From: Zingiber officinale
Lineage: Eukaryota > Streptophyta > Magnoliopsida > Zingiberales > Zingiberaceae
Direction: 5' to 3'
DNA: 64,000 nucleotides
Assembly: GCF_018446385.1 (NCBI RefSeq)
Contig: NC_056000.1
Location: 31,016,011 to 31,080,010 of the forward strand
The translations under genes and the position numbers were made by a program. Positions within the stretch are counted from its first letter, which is position 1, and each line of letters starts with the position of its first letter. Below the pieces are notes generated by a model. That model did not search any database. It saw nothing but the letters and a program-made list of their open reading frames with translations, and was not told where the DNA came from. This document shows, one piece after another, positions 60,104 through 64,000 of the stretch.

Positions 60104-61516
60104 TGTTGGTGCAATATCCCTCAGGTCAAGGTTGACCTGGGTAACCAAGCTGAGTCTTGGTTTGGGTTTAGATGTTTGACAATAAGATATTGATTGAAGA
60201 AGAGTCAAGTAGGTCAAGGTTGACTGGATACTTGACTGGGAAGTCCTAACTGGGATGTTAGGCAAAATGAAAGTCCTGGTGAGTGAAGCCAGGCAGAAGG
60301 AAGTCTTAGTAAGTGAAGCTAGGCAGATGGAAATCCTGGTGAGTGAAGCCAGGTGAAAGTCCTAGTGAGTGAAGCTAGGCAGAGTGAAAGTCCTAGTGAG
60401 TGAAGCTAGGCAGATGGAAAACCCTAGTGAGTGAAGCTAGGTGAAAGGCCTGGTGAGTGAAGCCAGGCAAGGGAAAATCCAGATGGATCAAGGATGATCG
60501 GACATCTGGTGCTGGGAAGTCCAAGTAGGTCAAAGGATTGACTGGATACTTGGCATGAAAGAAAAGTCCAAGTAGGTCAAAGGGATTGACCGGATACTTG
60601 GCACAGAGAAAAGTCCAAGTGGGTCAAAGGGATTGACCGGACACTTGGTAAGGGAGTCCTAGCAGGTCAAGGGAGTGACTAGATGCTAGGCATGACATAC
60701 CAACGGGTCAAGGTTGACCGGATGTTGGTTTGGGATATTTGAGACTTGGTTTTGGACAAAAACCAAGTGCTGGATCGATCCGTGGATCGATCCGAGCGTC
60801 CCAGAGCACCGAGGCGCTCTGTACGTAGCAGGTCGGATCGATCCGTGGATCGATCCGAGGTCCAATCGATCGCTGGATCGATTGGGAGGCCGTCGCGAAT
60901 GGCCGGATCGATCCGTGGATCGATCCAGCGCGCTTCAGTGCAGGCGCTCTGGATAAATCCGTGGATCGATCCAAAGCCTCCCGATCGATTGGGAACATTC
61001 GAATCGATCGGGATCCGACCGTTGCGTCGTTAACTGCAGGCGTTCGATGGCTGCACAAGGACTTCACCGATTCACTCCAGCTCTCTCGCAGCACTCACAA
61101 AGCTCAGATCGCCAGTTCTTGAAGGATCTTGGAATCTCTCCAAGTCAAGAGGCGGATCAAAGGCAAGAAGAGAAGCTAGGGTTAGGGTTTTCTGTACTCA
61201 TTGTAAGCTTTGCGCTTGTATTTTGTTTCCCTTTCCTTTCTTCTTGTACTGAGAGTCTTGTAGGGCTTCTCCGCCCTCGGTAGTTACCGAAAAGAAGTGT
61301 TTTCATAGTGGAGGGTGCGTGCGTGGTGTGGATCCTTGGACTAGTCACCTCTTGTGAGGTGGATACCAAGTAAACCAACCGTGTTAGCGTTGTTGCATTT
61401 GTTTCTGTATTTTCCGCTGCATATTCTTGAAGAAACAAGCAACGCCAAGCAACGCCGAGCACCGAGAGAACGCGACGAGCTATTCACCCCCCCTCTAGCT
61501 GCTTTTGGTCCTAACA
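60104..61516 (+). repeat. 5' LTR of element C
   Basis: A 1,413-bp LTR, TGTTGG...CTAACA. In order it has one CAGGTCAAGGTTGACCTG palindrome, eight CCTGG/CCTAG hairpin units (about 60,245-60,475), six nested hairpins with GGTCAA or GATCA inner stems (about 60,478-60,725) and an ATCGAT palindrome array (about 60,772-61,015). R-U5 follows. It is shorter than both LTRs of B because of fewer repeat units. Confidence 0.85.
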
Positions 61517-61518
61517 AG

Positions 61519-61530
61519 TGGTATCAGAGC
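61519..61530 (+). other. Primer binding site of element C
   Basis: TGGTATCAGAGC matches the complement of the initiator tRNA-Met 3' end exactly and sits two bases after the LTR. Confidence 0.9.
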
Positions 61531-61748
61531 AAGGCCGCTCTTCACCGGAATCATCGCCGGAAGGGTCAAGCATAACAACAAAAGCTAGAGGGTGAAGAAG
61601 TTGGAGCAAATTCATCAAAGTCAAAGAATTCAAGAAGCTCAACTTCAAGATGCAATTCCAAGATGGACTTGGATTTGATACAAGGGTGGCTCCACCATAC
61701 ACTTCTACGAGTTTCGATTCTTGGAAATCAAGAATCTAAAATTTTCTT

Positions 61749-63428
61749 ATGATGGAGATAGAGCAATGGTTTGCTCTAATGGAAGGCTTCAAAGCTCCAA
61801 CAAACTCCAAGGGCAAGCTTCTAAAGAAAAGCAGATGGAGCTCAGAGCAAATTCAAAGGGGCGAGGCAAATGACAAAGTGACCAAGCTTCTGGTCAACTT
61901 ATTGCCTAGCCACATCTTGGCTCAAGTTGGAGAATTCGAAGATGCCAAGGAGCTTTGGAGCAAATTGGCCAAGCTTCATGAAGAGATCCCCTCCACTGTA
62001 CAAGATCATGAAGAATCCAAAGAGGGTGACTCTTTGGAGCAAGACCAAAAGGAGGATTCCGAGGTTGATAGATGCTCAACCTCCCAAGAAGAGGAAATCC
62101 AAGAAGCTTCATCCTCAAGGGAATGCAACGAAGGGAACAAGGAGGGAGCATACTCCTTGTTTCGTATTCAAGATGATGAAGCCTCCACCTCTAGGATTGA
62201 GGGGGAGCAATCCTTGGTGACGCCGGATCAAGAGGAAGGAGAAGCTTCTACATCCGGGTCAAGAGACGAAGAGGAGGAAGTAGATTCTACCTCCACAAGT
62301 CAAGAAAAATCAAATGGAGGAGAATCAAGGTCCGATCAAGAGGAAGCTTCTACCTCCGGATCCAAAGAAAAAGATGCCACCCCTACAAGCAAAGGTATAA
62401 ATATTTCAATTAATAATAAAAATCATATAATATGTTTTGAGTGTAGGGAACATGGGCACTATAAGAGCAAGTGTCCCAACTTGGCCAAGAAGAAGGGCCA
62501 AGTGGCACAAAAGGGCAAGGAGAAGCCCAAGGAGACCACCCCCAACACAAAGAAGAGTAAGGAGCATATTATATGCTTCTCTTGCAATCAAAAGGGGCAT
62601 TACCAAACTCAATGCCCCAAGGGGAAGAAGGTGGTCAAGGCTCAAGGAAGCTCTAGTCAAGGGGGAGCCTCTAAAGTAAAGAAGAAGGTAACATTTATTG
62701 AGCCTACTCCTCTACATTATAGTAAAAAGCATGATAGTTCAAATTTATATCATTTTAATGCTATTTACCATGAAAATAGAAAGCATGATAGTGTTAAAGA
62801 AAAACATATAGCTTTTCATGCTAAAACTACTACACCTAAGGCTAGGATTGTAGGTAAAAATCTAGGCGAAAACTCTAAGGATTTTAGATACAAGCCTAGA
62901 AACAAAAATGCTCATGGGTCAAATACTAAGGACTTAGTGAGAGAAAATCAAGTCTTGAGGTCAAGATTTGATAAAATGGAAAAGACCCTAAAAAGGATGG
63001 AAAATATCCTATTAGGGCAAAATGAGCATAACCTAGGTCTAGGAGCACAAAGGTCATCTAATGGCCATAGAGGTTTGGGATACAAACCAAAGGCTAAGAA
63101 GGATGTGCCCTCTTACCATAGAGTTCCATATAGTTATGGAACAAACCCTAGGTCTAGTGGTCAAGCCAAAAATACTAGGGAAGTCATCCCTAAGAGTATT
63201 TTTGCAATAAATATGACTAAGACTTCTAAGAAGTCTAAGAAAGTCACAAACAAGGTCACAAGGGAGGTTATCCCTAGAGTTGACCTAGAAAATGTGACCA
63301 AGGCTTCTAAGAAGCCCAACAAGGTCACTAGGAAGGTATCTAGGGAAGTTATCCCTAGTGAGTACCTAGAGCATCCAAGGAGCACCAATAGGTGTTGGGT
63401 TCCTAGGAGCATCTTCTCTACCCCATAG
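61749..63428 (+). CDS. Gag of element C with two zinc knuckles
   Basis: The frame is open for 559 codons and begins at MMEIEQWFALMEGF, which corresponds to an internal point of the homologous gag of element B. Residues 1-80 form the end of the N-terminal Gag domain (DAKELWSKLAKLHE). Residues 85-215 are acidic and Ser/Thr-rich with repeated EEASTSGS phrases. Zinc knuckles are CFECREHGHYKSKC (about 235-248) and CFSCNQKGHYQTQC (about 277-290). The rest is basic, with a coiled segment (SRFDKMEKTLKRMENIL) and repeated TREVIP phrases near the end. It is the longest open gag in the window. The protein should bind element RNA and form particles; it has no enzyme domain. Confidence 0.78.
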   Translation: MMEIEQWFALMEGFKAPTNSKGKLLKKSRWSSEQIQRGEANDKVTKLLVNLLPSHILAQVGEFEDAKELWSKLAKLHEEIPSTVQDHEESKEGDSLEQDQKEDSEVDRCSTSQEEEIQEASSSRECNEGNKEGAYSLFRIQDDEASTSRIEGEQSLVTPDQEEGEASTSGSRDEEEEVDSTSTSQEKSNGGESRSDQEEASTSGSKEKDATPTSKGINISINNKNHIICFECREHGHYKSKCPNLAKKKGQVAQKGKEKPKETTPNTKKSKEHIICFSCNQKGHYQTQCPKGKKVVKAQGSSSQGGASKVKKKVTFIEPTPLHYSKKHDSSNLYHFNAIYHENRKHDSVKEKHIAFHAKTTTPKARIVGKNLGENSKDFRYKPRNKNAHGSNTKDLVRENQVLRSRFDKMEKTLKRMENILLGQNEHNLGLGAQRSSNGHRGLGYKPKAKKDVPSYHRVPYSYGTNPRSSGQAKNTREVIPKSIFAINMTKTSKKSKKVTNKVTREVIPRVDLENVTKASKKPNKVTRKVSREVIPSEYLEHPRSTNRCWVPRSIFSTP

Positions 63429-64000
63429 ATGGGTTAGAGTGTCAACTCCGATTAGAAGGGTAGTTAACCCAACTTTGAGGAAATTGACACTCAAGGAGCA
63501 TTTTCAGGGTTTTTGTTAACCTTTGAAAATGAAATGGAATTATTGATTACTCCTTGAAAGAGTAAAATGTGCCTAATGGTGGAAGAATTGATTTTAATCT
63601 TAAATGGCACATATTGGAAAATTCATAAGAACTATCAAGTTGGGTTTTTGGTATGTTCTTAGGAAATTTAAGGCAATCCGGGCCTTAAATTTAAAAGTGC
63701 TACTCTTGAGGAAAAATGGAATATGCCAACATTTGAGGACATGTTTATTTTAATTGGCATAAATTAATCAAGGGAATAAGAAATGCAAACTTAGGTTTTG
63801 GCACTCTCTTGAAGCACTTTGGGCAATCTAGGGTTTAAGTTTTAGGATTAGCTAAAATTAATGATACTTAGATAGGTAATCTAGGTATATTTTATTTATG
63901 CTAAATCTTGCCATGATTGTTTGCCCATCATATGCCATGACATCATGTCTATTTTTGCATTCATGTTTTATTATGAAAAATCAAAAAATACCATGTCATG
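63429..64000 (+). other. 3' internal region of element C
   Basis: Non-coding DNA directly after gag. Phrases such as CTTGAAAGAGTAAAATGTG and GAGGAAATTGACACTCAAGG, shortened here, recur in reverse at 11,600-12,350 of element B, confirming the family. Confidence 0.6.

Larger units (their letters stand above)
60104..64000 (+). mobile_element. LTR element C, gag-only type, 5' part
   Basis: A plus-strand element of the same family as B: a 5' LTR (60,104-61,516), a PBS (61,519-61,530), a gag (about 61,650-63,428) and non-coding 3' DNA running out of the window. No pol follows gag in the remaining 570 bp. It lies against Tat element 2 at CTTTT (60,099-60,103); the matching target repeat is outside the window. 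Confidence 0.85.

Noticed and set aside
1-64000. tRNA, rRNA or other structural RNA genes
   Set aside because: I found only primer-binding sites complementary to tRNA-Met, no cloverleaf-forming gene.

Overview
This is nuclear DNA of a flowering plant: a few intron-bearing plant genes lie in a deep pile of nested LTR retrotransposon copies. The style of the repeats and the NIMIN-like gene suggest a monocot, possibly of the ginger order, but the sequence alone does not prove that.

Left block, about 1-16,900. An old minus-strand Ty1/copia copy (about 3,512-4,632 and 15,944-16,900) was hit by two gag-only LTR elements. Element A (plus strand, 1-3,511) runs off the left edge. Element B (minus strand, 4,633-15,938) is bounded by LTRs and the duplicated target TTCAC. 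Inside B sits a compact gag-only element D (7,886-11,593, target TCATG) whose two LTRs are about 98% alike. The LTR divergences agree with the order of nesting.

Gene island, about 17,300-24,700. It holds a NIMIN/NRR-like gene (plus, 19,967-20,416) with salicylate-type promoter motifs and a three-exon NAC transcription factor gene (minus, 22,663-21,625).

Middle, about 24,700-35,572. A very decayed plus-strand copia element has its 3' LTR at 35,053-35,572. Its 5' LTR seems to be split by about 3.9 kb of AT-rich DNA carrying a fragment of an NF-YB gene. Next comes a BEE-type bHLH gene of six exons (plus, 36,214-37,792), then gene-poor DNA to about 40,980.

Right block, about 40,980-64,000. A decayed Tat-type Ty3/gypsy element (pol on plus, a 59-bp tandem array, an antisense ORF) carries a 2.6-kb solo LTR with target GGGCA. 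It is followed by an Angela/Tork-like copia element (minus, 48,155-55,992), the 3' part of a second Tat element (minus, 55,993-60,103) and a third gag-only element C (plus, 60,104 to the end) with a long open gag.

The most striking pattern is in the LTRs of the gag-only elements. Each family has its own short palindrome, repeated just upstream of the presumed TATA box, and in A and B the same palindrome recurs inside the element before the polypurine tract. The B/C LTRs also consist largely of tandem hairpin units whose two arms change together, many built from inverted W-box pairs (GGTCAA...TTGACC).
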